DNA of 64,000 nt from an uncultured Maribacter sp. (GTDB taxonomy: Bacteria; Bacteroidota; Bacteroidia; Flavobacteriales; Flavobacteriaceae), in the NCBI GenBank assembly GCA_947493885.1, contig CANLTE010000001.1, positions 682,001 to 746,000 of the forward strand. The letters are read 5' to 3'. The translations under genes and the position numbers were made by a program. Below are positions 57,416-64,000 of this stretch, piece by piece. The notes under the pieces are model-generated. The model ran no database searches. It was not told the origin of the DNA and worked only from the letters and a program-made list of their open reading frames with translations. The stretch's first letter is position 1; each line of letters begins with the position of its first letter.

Positions 57416-57894
57416 TGAAATATAATATTTTAATTATTGGTCTACTTTTGCTTTATGGAAATTATAAATTATTAGATGTTCAATTAAAAACAATCTCTCC
57501 CAAAGCTGGAGAGATTGTTTTTAAAAAGGAAAACATTATATATGATGAAAAACTACAAAAAGAATCTTTCAGTTCTTTGTTAAATAAAATGTCTAAAGAA
57601 ACAAGGAGCCAAGTAATAAAAGAAAGGCAAGAGGATAATAAAACAACAGATGATGCTGAAATAGATAGGTTATTAGATATATTTAAAACACAAACAAAAC
57701 AAATACTGTCTTCTATGATGTTTACTAAAAACATTACTTTTTTACATCATAAATATCAAGATTCTGTAATTATATCTTACAAAAAAGAAGATGAGAATTT
57801 AGTTAATAATTACGCCGTAATAAATAAACAAAACAGTGCAGTTAAATACTTATCTAAAATAGATTCTACATTGAGTCGTCCTAAAATAGGTTGA
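57412..57894 (+). CDS. Hypothetical membrane-anchored/exported protein, 3' end altered by an IS
   Basis: A 160-residue frame with an N-terminal hydrophobic segment (ILIIGLLLLYGNYKLL) and a charged helical remainder. It is coupled to the preceding gene by an ATGA overlap. The last residues (RPKIG) and the stop are encoded by the end of the IS3 remnant starting at 57878, so the natural C-terminus has been replaced. A 17-bp perfect inverted repeat lies inside the frame at 57484-57524. Function unknown. Confidence 0.5.
   Translation: MMKYNILIIGLLLLYGNYKLLDVQLKTISPKAGEIVFKKENIIYDEKLQKESFSSLLNKMSKETRSQVIKERQEDNKTTDDAEIDRLLDIFKTQTKQILSSMMFTKNITFLHHKYQDSVIISYKKEDENLVNNYAVINKQNSAVKYLSKIDSTLSRPKIG
57484..57524 (+). 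repeat. 17-bp perfect inverted repeat inside a coding frame
   Basis: TTAAAAACAATCTCTCC (57484-57500) pairs perfectly with GGAGAGATTGTTTTTAA (57508-57524) around a 7-base loop. It has the form of a bidirectional terminator (A run, GC-bearing stem, T run) but lies about 70 bases into the 57412 frame. Confidence 0.7.
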
Positions 57895-58434
57895 CAGTTT
57901 TACAATAAATTAGATTAAACCTTTGAAGCTAGCTTCAAAGGTTTTTTGTTGTGAATAAAATTAGGTGTTTTCATGTTAAGACTCAAATGAGGTCTTTTAT
58001 TGTTATATATGTCAATAGATTCTTTTATTAATTGTTTTAATTCTTTACCATTATTGCTTTTATGTATCAAGAATTCTTGTTTTAAAATACCGTTTATACA
58101 TTCAGCTAACGCATTTTGGTAGCAATCATAACCATCAGTCATGGAAGATCTGACATTGTGTTTTTTTAATGCTTTTTGATATAAGAAAGCACAGTATTGC
58201 AATCCTCTATCAGAATGGTGAATAAGTTCTTTATTTGAGTTTCTTTTTTTGACGGCCATATTAAATGCCCTTACTACCTGTTCTGCACTCATATCATCAC
58301 TTAATTCATAGCCTACTATTTTTCTGCTATACGCATCTGTAACTAAAGATAAATAGTGGGTTTTCTCTCTACTTTTTATATAAGTGCCCTGTCCTGAAAT
58401 ATGTTGACAGAAAATTGATTTATTTCAGGACAGG
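57878..58434 (-). mobile_element. IS3-family element remnant
   Basis: The left end GTCCTAAAATAGGTTGACAG (57878-57897) repeats at 18 of 20 bases the sequence GTCCTGAAATATGTTGACAG at 58391-58410. At the right end CCTGTCCTGAAATA (58388-58401) and its exact complement (58421-58434) face each other 19 bp apart, like two IS ends abutting. Between them is only the C-terminal part of an orfB transposase. The structure suggests an internal deletion or two nested copies. Confidence 0.65.
57915..58385 (-). pseudogene. Truncated IS3-family transposase orfB
   Basis: The minus-strand frame reads TYIKSREKTHYLSLVTDAYS, RKIVGYEL, HHSDRGLQYCAF and NALAECINGILKQEF and ends KLASKV. This is the rve integrase core, retaining the second Asp region and the Glu of the DDE triad but missing everything before TYIK, including orfA and the first catalytic Asp. 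A 28-bp perfect palindrome (57917-57944) overlaps its stop and may be the element's terminator. Non-functional. Confidence 0.8.
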
Positions 58435-58447
58435 ATACACATTTAAT

Positions 58448-58479
58448 AAAAAAGCCTCAGAAAAACTGAGGCTTTTTTT
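58448..58479 (-). terminator. Terminator after tRNA(CAU)
   Basis: A 13-bp stem (AAAAAAGCCTCAG at 58448-58460, CTGAGGCTTTTTT at 58466-58478) with a 5-base loop. A/T runs on both sides make it usable in either direction. It directly follows the tRNA on the minus strand. Confidence 0.85.
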
Positions 58480-58480
58480 G

Positions 58481-58493
58481 TGGTCCCACATGG
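58481..58493 (+). other. Candidate attR at the tRNA 3' end
   Basis: TGGTCCCACATGG, the complement of the tRNA 3' end, is the partner of the near-identical 13-mer at 52869-52881. The interval between them holds only accessory genes, remnants and an IS fragment. Confidence 0.5.
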
Positions 58494-58554
58494 GCTCGAA
58501 CCATGGACCCCCTGATTATGAGTCAGGTGCTCTAACCAGCTGAGCTATAGGACC
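58481..58554 (-). tRNA. tRNA with CAU anticodon (Met or Ile2)
   Basis: On the minus strand a 74-base cloverleaf: acceptor GGTCCTA pairing with TGGGACC (one G-T), discriminator A, D-arm AGCTCAGCTGGTTAGAGC, anticodon stem CCTGA/TCAGG with loop CTCATAA (anticodon CAT), T-arm CCATGGTTCGAGCCCATG. The CCA is not encoded. CAU anticodons serve elongator Met or lysidine-modified Ile2; the loop CTCATAA occurs in both, so I leave this open. Its 3' end appears to be the insertion site of the neighbouring island. Confidence 0.93.
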
Positions 58555-58615
58555 TGCAAATTGCGGATGCAATATTACTACTTATTTTACTTTGTTGCAA
58601 GCAATTTAGTTACTA

Positions 58616-59017
58616 CTATCGTATTTCTTGACAGAGTTCTACTAAAACCCCATTTGCGGTTTTAGGATGTACAAATGCAACCAACTTATTATCAGCTCCT
58701 TTTTTAGGTTTATCATTTAAAATAATAAATCCTTCTGCTTTTAAACGCTCCATCTCTTCATGAATATTATCTACTTCAAAAGCGATGTGATGTATACCTT
58801 CTCCCTTTTTTTCAATAAACTTTCCTATTGGACCATCGGGTTTGGTAGATTCTAAAAGCTCAATCTTGTTTGGCCCGTTTTCAAAAAAGGAGGTTTTTAC
58901 GCCTTCCGATGCTACTTCTTCCTCTTTATACGGTGGTTTTCCTAATAATTTTTCAAACAATTGATTAGATGTTTCCAAATCCTTCACCGCAATACCTATA
59001 TGCTCTATCTTTTTCAT
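58616..59017 (-). CDS. mce: Methylmalonyl-CoA epimerase
   Basis: A 133-residue vicinal-oxygen-chelate enzyme that interconverts (S)- and (R)-methylmalonyl-CoA in the propionate/succinate route. The metal-binding pattern is visible: H6 in IEHIGIAVKD, GIHHIAFEVD in the middle, and the final Glu in VLVELCQ. It is divergent from rbfA, with 55 bp between the starts. Confidence 0.93.
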   Translation of the reverse strand: MKKIEHIGIAVKDLETSNQLFEKLLGKPPYKEEEVASEGVKTSFFENGPNKIELLESTKPDGPIGKFIEKKGEGIHHIAFEVDNIHEEMERLKAEGFIILNDKPKKGADNKLVAFVHPKTANGVLVELCQEIR

Positions 59018-59060
59018 TGTATGGAATTTTTCTATTTAGCCAAATTACGCATATTCTGCG

Positions 59061-59068
59061 TACTTTTG
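59061..59068 (+). promoter_or_regulatory. -7 box of rbfA, leaderless type
   Basis: TACTTTTG ends four bases before the rbfA ATG at 59073. A start of transcription 5-7 bases downstream would fall on the ATG. No TTG is seen 17-23 bases upstream. Confidence 0.6.
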
Positions 59069-59072
59069 TGGC

Positions 59073-59465
59073 ATGGAAACACAGCGTCAGAAAAAAATTG
59101 GTGGAGTTATTCAGAAAGATATTGTTGATATTCTACAAAAAGCAGCAATTGAAGGGGGGCTACGTGGTGTAATTATTTCGGTCTCTAAAGTAACAGTTAC
59201 TACAGACCTTTCTATCGCAAAAGTATATTTAAGTATTTTTCCAAATAAAGAGGCCAAAGCTTTACTTGAGGGTATACAATCTAATCAACCTTTAATTAAG
59301 CATGAGCTTGCGCAGCGTACTAAAAATCAATTGCGGCGTGTTCCAGAATTACTTTTCTTTATTGACGACTCATTAGAATATATAGAAAATATAGAAAAAT
59401 CGCTTAAAGGGGAAGAAAACCCTATTGAAAATAGAGATTTACTTGATAAACGAAAAAAATCGTAA
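59073..59465 (+). CDS. rbfA: Ribosome-binding factor A
   Basis: A 130-residue KH-like protein for 30S maturation and cold adaptation. The conserved N-terminal METQRQKKIGGVIQKDIVDI and the strand-helix-strand with SVSKVTVTTDLSIAKVYLS are typical, as is RVPELLFFIDDSLEYIENIE. It is followed 3 bp later by the permease gene, a common flavobacterial pairing. The -7 box lies four bases before its ATG. Confidence 0.93.
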   Translation: METQRQKKIGGVIQKDIVDILQKAAIEGGLRGVIISVSKVTVTTDLSIAKVYLSIFPNKEAKALLEGIQSNQPLIKHELAQRTKNQLRRVPELLFFIDDSLEYIENIEKSLKGEENPIENRDLLDKRKKS

Positions 59466-59468
59466 TCT

Positions 59469-60677
59469 GTGAATTTTCCGCTATACATTGCTAAAAGGTA
59501 TTTACGCTCTAAAAGCAGTCAAAATGCGGTAAATATTATCAATTTTATTACTTTTTTAGTTATTGTAATTGGTTCTGCGGCGCTTTTTATTGTGCTTTCT
59601 GGTTTTGCAGGACTTAAAACTTTTAGTCTTTCCTTTACGCATTCGTTTGATCCTGATTTAAAAGCTGTACCAACAACGGGAAAGTTTTTCGCGATAACAA
59701 CAGAACAAGAAGCATCATTAAAAACGCTACAAGGTGTTGCTTTTTATGCCAAAGAAATTGAGGAAAAAGTTTCATTAGTCCACGAACAAAAAAACCATAT
59801 TGCCTATATAAAAGGGATTGACGCTAGTTATGTAAATGTTACTGGAATAGACAGTACTTTATACTTTGGAGATTGGGCAATAAACCAACAACAGGGAGTT
59901 GCAGGTATTGGTATTGTTAACTTACTTGGTGTTACGGTAAATCAATATCAAAACCCGTTGCGTGTTGTTGTTCCGAAGCCTGGCAAGGGTTCATTATCAC
60001 AACAAAACATAAACAGTAAACCTTTTAATCAATTACCCCTTATAATTAGTGGTGTTTATGCCGTTGAAGAGAATTTAGATAAAAAATACGTTTTTACCGA
60101 TTTAGCTTTAGTACAAGCACTTCTTGAAAAAGATGAAACTAAAATATCTGGTATTAATTTTAAGCTTTTACCCGATTTTGATGAGGCAACAGTCAGAAAA
60201 AATATTGCCCAAATATTAGGAAATAAGGTGATTCTTAAAAACAGAGAAGAGTTAAATAGCACATTATATCGCATGCTAAATACCGAAAATGTAGCTACAT
60301 ATTTAATATTTACATTGGTTATTGTTATTGCTTTATTTAATGTTGTAGGAGCAATTATAATGATGATTTTGGACAAACAGCAAAACTCTAAAACACTATA
60401 TAGTCTTGGAACAACTATAAAAGAGCTACGACATATTTATTTTGTTCAGGGTGTTCTAGTTACTAGTTTAGGTGGGTTTGTTGGTGTACTAATCGGCTCA
60501 TTATTAATATGGTCTCAACTTATTTTTGAGTGGTTAAAAATCACACCTTCATTAGCATATCCTGTGGAATATCTAATATCTAATGTGTTCATTGTTTTAC
60601 TAACTATAATTGTTTTAGGCATGCTAGCATCTAAAATAGCTAGTAGTAGAATTTCTAAAAAGCTAATAACTGCTTAA
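59469..60677 (+). CDS. LolE/FtsX-like ABC transporter permease
   Basis: A 402-residue inner-membrane permease of the MacB/LolCE-FtsX type. TM1 is at about residues 22-45, a large periplasmic domain at about 50-270, and three more helices at about 275-300, 325-350 and 370-390. The start is GTG at 59469 (MNFPLYIAKRYLRSKSSQN), the usual N-terminus. In Flavobacteriia the gene regularly follows rbfA. It probably works with an ATPase encoded elsewhere in lipoprotein release. Confidence 0.88.
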   Translation: MNFPLYIAKRYLRSKSSQNAVNIINFITFLVIVIGSAALFIVLSGFAGLKTFSLSFTHSFDPDLKAVPTTGKFFAITTEQEASLKTLQGVAFYAKEIEEKVSLVHEQKNHIAYIKGIDASYVNVTGIDSTLYFGDWAINQQQGVAGIGIVNLLGVTVNQYQNPLRVVVPKPGKGSLSQQNINSKPFNQLPLIISGVYAVEENLDKKYVFTDLALVQALLEKDETKISGINFKLLPDFDEATVRKNIAQILGNKVILKNREELNSTLYRMLNTENVATYLIFTLVIVIALFNVVGAIIMMILDKQQNSKTLYSLGTTIKELRHIYFVQGVLVTSLGGFVGVLIGSLLIWSQLIFEWLKITPSLAYPVEYLISNVFIVLLTIIVLGMLASKIASSRISKKLITA

Positions 60678-60729
60678 TTATTGTTTAAAAAAATTACCTG
60701 AAACCGCCTCCAGGCTTTAAACTTTAAAT

Positions 60730-61725
60730 CTATTTACTAAACTGAAAGTCTCCAAACTTTTCTAAAACCTCATCAAAGGCAGCAAAAACATCGACAGAAT
60801 CATCGCTGGTAACCATTTTCATTCGATATTCTTTAAAGTTTGGAATACCTTTAAAATAATTTGTGTAATGTCTACGGGTTTCAAAAACACCTAATTTTTC
60901 ACCTTTCCAATCAATCGACATTTGTAAGTGTCTTCGCGCTGCTATAACACGCTCTTCAATAGTTGGTGGTGCTAAGTATTCTCCTGTTTTAAAAAAGTGC
61001 TTTACCTCTTTAAAAAACCAAGGATAACCAATACTTGCCCTACCTATCATAGCGCCATCCAGCCCATATTCATCCCGCATTTTTACAGCCGCTTCGGGTG
61101 TATTTACATCTCCATTACCAAAAACAGGAATATGCATTCTAGGATTGTTTTTTACTTCAGCAATTGGTTTCCAGTCGGCCTCTCCTTTATACATTTGCGC
61201 TCTTGTTCTCCCATGTACGGAAATTGCTTTGCAGCCTACATCTTGTAAACGTTCTGCAACCTCAACAATTTTAATGGAATCGTGATCCCAACCTAATCTT
61301 GTTTTTACGGTAACCGGAAGCTTTGTATGATTAACCATTGCTTTGGTTAGTGCAACCATTAAATCAATATCTTTTAAAATTCCGGCTCCAGCACCTTTGC
61401 TTACTACTTTTTTTACTGGGCAGCCAAAATTAATATCAATAATATCTGGATTAGACTTTTCAACAATCTCCACGGATTTTAGCATAGAATCCATGTTAGC
61501 GCCAAAAATTTGAATTCCCACAGGACGCTCTTTTTCATAAATATCTAGCTTCATCACGCTTTTCGCAGCGTCACGTATTAGGCCCTCCGAAGAAATAAAC
61601 TCAGTATACAAAACATCTGCACCTTGCTCTTTACAAAGTGCTCTAAAAGGTGGGTCACTTACATCTTCCATTGGCGCTAATAACAATGGAAAATCAGGTA
61701 ATTGTATGTCTCCAATTTTTGGCAT
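60730..61725 (-). CDS. dusB: tRNA-dihydrouridine synthase B
   Basis: A 331-residue FMN enzyme that reduces uridine in the tRNA D-loop. LLLAPMEDVSDPPFRAL at the N-terminus, the active-site Cys C102 in INFGCPVKKV and ISVHGRTRAQMYKG are the family motifs. The ATG at 61725 lies four bases after TAAATTTG, predicting a leaderless mRNA. Confidence 0.95.
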   Translation of the reverse strand: MPKIGDIQLPDFPLLLAPMEDVSDPPFRALCKEQGADVLYTEFISSEGLIRDAAKSVMKLDIYEKERPVGIQIFGANMDSMLKSVEIVEKSNPDIIDINFGCPVKKVVSKGAGAGILKDIDLMVALTKAMVNHTKLPVTVKTRLGWDHDSIKIVEVAERLQDVGCKAISVHGRTRAQMYKGEADWKPIAEVKNNPRMHIPVFGNGDVNTPEAAVKMRDEYGLDGAMIGRASIGYPWFFKEVKHFFKTGEYLAPPTIEERVIAARRHLQMSIDWKGEKLGVFETRRHYTNYFKGIPNFKEYRMKMVTSDDSVDVFAAFDEVLEKFGDFQFSK

Positions 61726-61729
61726 GCCG

Positions 61730-61763
61730 CAAATTTACAATTATTACCTTTGTTGTAAAACAA
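61730..61763 (-). promoter_or_regulatory. Promoter of dusB, leaderless type
   Basis: On the minus strand TTG (61761-61763) precedes TAAATTTG (61730-61737) by 23 bases. The -7 box ends four bases before the dusB ATG. Confidence 0.6.
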
Positions 61764-61777
61764 TCTTAATTTAAGAT

Positions 61778-64000
61778 TTAAATTCTTGAACGTTCATCAA
61801 TACGCTTAGACTTTGTATTACTTTTAATTGTGGTGTTACCAAATTTGTACCTAAAAGCAAATGTAAATAAGCGGTTTTCACGAATACTTAATGACGATAG
61901 GTCTTGATTAGAAAATTTACGGGTAATGGCAACATTACTTTTGTTAAAAATATCTTCAACACCTACTGAAATACTAGCTCTGTTTTGCCATACTTTTTTA
62001 CGTACAGTAATACCAAATTGGCTAGTTTCTTCACGTTTATAATTTCCACGAATAGTTGGCGCTTGATAACCATATGATATATTAAGAAATAAACTTTTAT
62101 CCTTTAGAAGTGTAAAATCGTTATTAAATTCTAAAAAAGAAGACCATTGACTATTTTTAAACAAATCACCAGTTTCAAAATCGGTAAATTCATTGTTAAT
62201 GTTATAGCTACTTATTAAAAAATATGAATACCAAAAATCAGTAAAATTTTTACTATAGGTAAAGTCTATTCCAAGTCGGTCTCTATCTCCAATATTTGTA
62301 CTTATAAACCTAATAAACTGGTTGTCGTTATCCTGAAAAACCTGAAGGTCATAAGTATTAACTTTATGCGAATAAAAAACTTCAAAAGCAAAATCTCTCT
62401 CAAATGTATAAGCAAATGCCAAATAATTTTGTATTGATGGTTGTAGATTAGGGTTACCCTCAATAGTAGAATTAATACTCTGAAAAGTTACAAACGGATT
62501 AAGGTTCTGGTATCTAGGCCTAGTTATTCTTCGATAGTAAAACAAATTTAACTTAGTCTTCTCATTGGGAATATGCTGTAACGAAAACGATGGAAAAAAT
62601 TCTAAATACGACTGTTTATTTTTAATATTCTCACTTTTTAAATTGCCCTTTACCTCTGTGTATTCTGAACGTAAACCTGCCCTAAACTTCCATTTTTCCC
62701 AACTGTTATTAACATCTAAGTAAGCAGCTGATATTTGCTCGTCATATAAAAATAAGCCTGTACTAGCTAATTGGGTACCTAAATCAATATTAGCATCTTG
62801 ATTAGTTTCATTATCCGAATTAATATTTGCAAAACGTAAACCCGAACTTAAATTGGTGTGTTTGTTTAAAGGTGAAAAAAAGTCAATTTGAGCACTAAAC
62901 AAATTAATGCTCTGCTCACTATCTGTATTAAAATCAGTTTCTGAAATCAAACTAGCAGTTTCATCAAAAAAATCGGTTTGAACCTCTTGTTCCCTTTCAT
63001 TATTAGAAAAAGTATAATGAGACTTAAAAGATACTTCAGCTCCCTTCTTATTTAGTTTATGCTCCCAATCTATGAAAAAGGAGGTGTTTAAAGAAGTAGA
63101 ATTAATTCCATTAAAGGTCACAAAACTAGATTGCAGACTACCTACAGGTTCTGTAATAACAGTTTCGGTATCTCTAAACCCTTTATGAAAAGGTTTAAAA
63201 GTATTTATTGAAGAAAAACTTAGTTTGTTTTTATCATTTACATCATAATCTAGAAACAAACTAAAATTATGTTTTTGTCTTGTATCTATAAATTTTTGGT
63301 TTGCCAACCATTTTTCCTTATCCCCATTTTCTAAAGTAAAGTTGGTATCATCAATAAACCTTCTAAAAGCCTTATTCCTATTAAAGCTATAGGTCATAGA
63401 TGTATTCACTTTTTTTCCTTTAATAAAATGAGAGGTTCCTATTGTGTGTTTCGGAAAAACACCTTGAGAAAACCTATTGTATATACTACCATTATACCCG
63501 GCAATAAGGTTTTTCTTCATTTTAATGTTAATTAACACCTCATGTTCTGCACCATATTTTGCAGGAGGATTTGTAATTACTTCAATAGCTTCTACGTTAC
63601 TAGCAGAGTTTCCAGAAAGTAAACCTGTAACTTCCTCATTATTCAGTGGAATTAGGCGTTCATTTATTAAAAATCCTATTTTGGTATTTCCTTTAATTTC
63701 AATTTTATCATTAATAATATTTACACTTGGTGTTTTTTTAAGCACGTTCCAGATATCCTCCTCCGCCAAAGCCGTATTTTCAACACTAAAAACTAAGCGG
63801 TCAACTTTGCGTTCCAACTTTGGTTTTTGATAGGTAACCACAACCTCATCCAATTCTTGCGCATCTTCTATTAAAACAATACTGCCAACATTTACATCTT
63901 GATTTTTTACAGTAATGGTAATGTTTTTTGTAATTCGTCCAATATAACTTGCAGAGATAATATAGGAGTCACTGCTTATATTTTTTAAATAAAAAACACC
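61778..64000 (-). CDS. TonB-dependent outer-membrane beta-barrel receptor (partial at right edge)
   Basis: The frame is open to the window edge, so the gene is incomplete at its 5' end. The visible part starts with the end of a carboxypeptidase-like domain (SYIISASYIGRITKNITITV, then LDEVVV) and a TonB-plug-like region (NVLKKTPSVNI, VEAIEVITNPPAKYGAEHE), followed by a barrel of the outer-membrane beta-barrel type with many short NxxxNLNPF-like repeats (PRYQNLNPFVTF). A TTG at 63853 could be mistaken for a start, but the upstream codons (NVGSIVLIEDAQE) clearly belong to the same protein. Its ligand is unknown. Confidence 0.88.
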   Translation of the reverse strand, partial: GVFYLKNISSDSYIISASYIGRITKNITITVKNQDVNVGSIVLIEDAQELDEVVVTYQKPKLERKVDRLVFSVENTALAEEDIWNVLKKTPSVNIINDKIEIKGNTKIGFLINERLIPLNNEEVTGLLSGNSASNVEAIEVITNPPAKYGAEHEVLINIKMKKNLIAGYNGSIYNRFSQGVFPKHTIGTSHFIKGKKVNTSMTYSFNRNKAFRRFIDDTNFTLENGDKEKWLANQKFIDTRQKHNFSLFLDYDVNDKNKLSFSSINTFKPFHKGFRDTETVITEPVGSLQSSFVTFNGINSTSLNTSFFIDWEHKLNKKGAEVSFKSHYTFSNNEREQEVQTDFFDETASLISETDFNTDSEQSINLFSAQIDFFSPLNKHTNLSSGLRFANINSDNETNQDANIDLGTQLASTGLFLYDEQISAAYLDVNNSWEKWKFRAGLRSEYTEVKGNLKSENIKNKQSYLEFFPSFSLQHIPNEKTKLNLFYYRRITRPRYQNLNPFVTFQSINSTIEGNPNLQPSIQNYLAFAYTFERDFAFEVFYSHKVNTYDLQVFQDNDNQFIRFISTNIGDRDRLGIDFTYSKNFTDFWYSYFLISSYNINNEFTDFETGDLFKNSQWSSFLEFNNDFTLLKDKSLFLNISYGYQAPTIRGNYKREETSQFGITVRKKVWQNRASISVGVEDIFNKSNVAITRKFSNQDLSSLSIRENRLFTFAFRYKFGNTTIKSNTKSKRIDERSRI

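Noticed and set aside
57915..58292. A functional transposase gene starting at 58292
   Set aside because: The frame extends upstream without a real start and lacks the first catalytic Asp and orfA; it is a remnant.
61745..61752. Plus-strand TACCTTTG as a promoter
   Set aside because: It would transcribe antisense into the receptor gene with no plus-strand gene downstream; likely a chance match next to the real minus-strand dusB promoter.
63853..63853. TTG at 63853 as the start of the right-edge receptor gene
   Set aside because: The frame continues upstream to the window edge with codons typical of a carboxypeptidase-like domain, so the gene is simply cut by the window.

Overview
The window looks like chromosomal DNA of a marine member of the Flavobacteriaceae (Bacteroidota). 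The DNA is AT-rich. Starts lack Shine-Dalgarno sequences, and several promoters carry the Bacteroidota -7 box TAnnTTTG. There are SusC/SusD proteins with an ECF sigma/FecR pair, TonB-dependent receptors with N-terminal carboxypeptidase-like domains, and a VCBS/ASPIC lipoprotein. I cannot name a genus from the sequence alone.

Layout. 1-9.7 kb is housekeeping: a UDG-superfamily protein, a HopJ-family protein and rsmI in one operon, then tdk-alr, mscL, asd, and a prolyl oligopeptidase / orphan ABC ATPase / arfB run. 9.7-18.4 kb is a catabolic locus: glycerate kinase, Na+/solute symporter, GNAT acetyltransferase, GH63-type glycerate-glycoside hydrolase and TonB-dependent receptor, divergent from a LacI-type regulator across a tandem LacI-type operator. 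I read it as a mannosylglycerate (digeneaside) or glucosylglycerate utilisation locus: outer-membrane uptake, inner-membrane uptake, cleavage to hexose plus glycerate, and phosphorylation of glycerate into glycolysis. 18.4-30.8 kb holds a GreA/GreB-type factor, a FAD oxidoreductase, a three-gene envelope operon (lipoprotein, DUF4836-like, membrane-anchored protein), the yceD-rpmF / fabH-accB-accC fatty-acid block, pdxA and ribE. 30.8-37.4 kb holds a giant TPR/DUF3857/transglutaminase protein, a second SSS symporter and a TauE/SafE permease.

37.8-51.6 kb is a compact polysaccharide-utilisation locus: ECF sigma factor, FecR anti-sigma, SusC with STN domain, SusD, VCBS/ASPIC lipoprotein and a GH2 enzyme that carries His where the family has its acid/base Glu. 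A class II Fic protein follows, with seven TTGCATT motifs spaced about 20 bp apart upstream of it.

52.9-58.5 kb is an accessory island. It is bounded on the right by a tRNA(CAU) gene and on the left by a near-perfect 13-bp copy of that tRNA's 3' end. Inside is a duplicated two-gene cassette (secreted protein with an ExbD-like region plus a cytosolic immunity-like protein) in which each copy has lost a different partner, further unknown or immunity-like genes, and a truncated IS3-family element. 58.6-64 kb returns to core genes: methylmalonyl-CoA epimerase, rbfA, a LolE/FtsX-like permease, dusB and an outer-membrane beta-barrel receptor that runs off the right edge.

Four information-processing genes (rsmI, the greA/B-type gene, rbfA, dusB) share the exact arrangement TAnnTTTG-N4-ATG, which predicts leaderless mRNAs.
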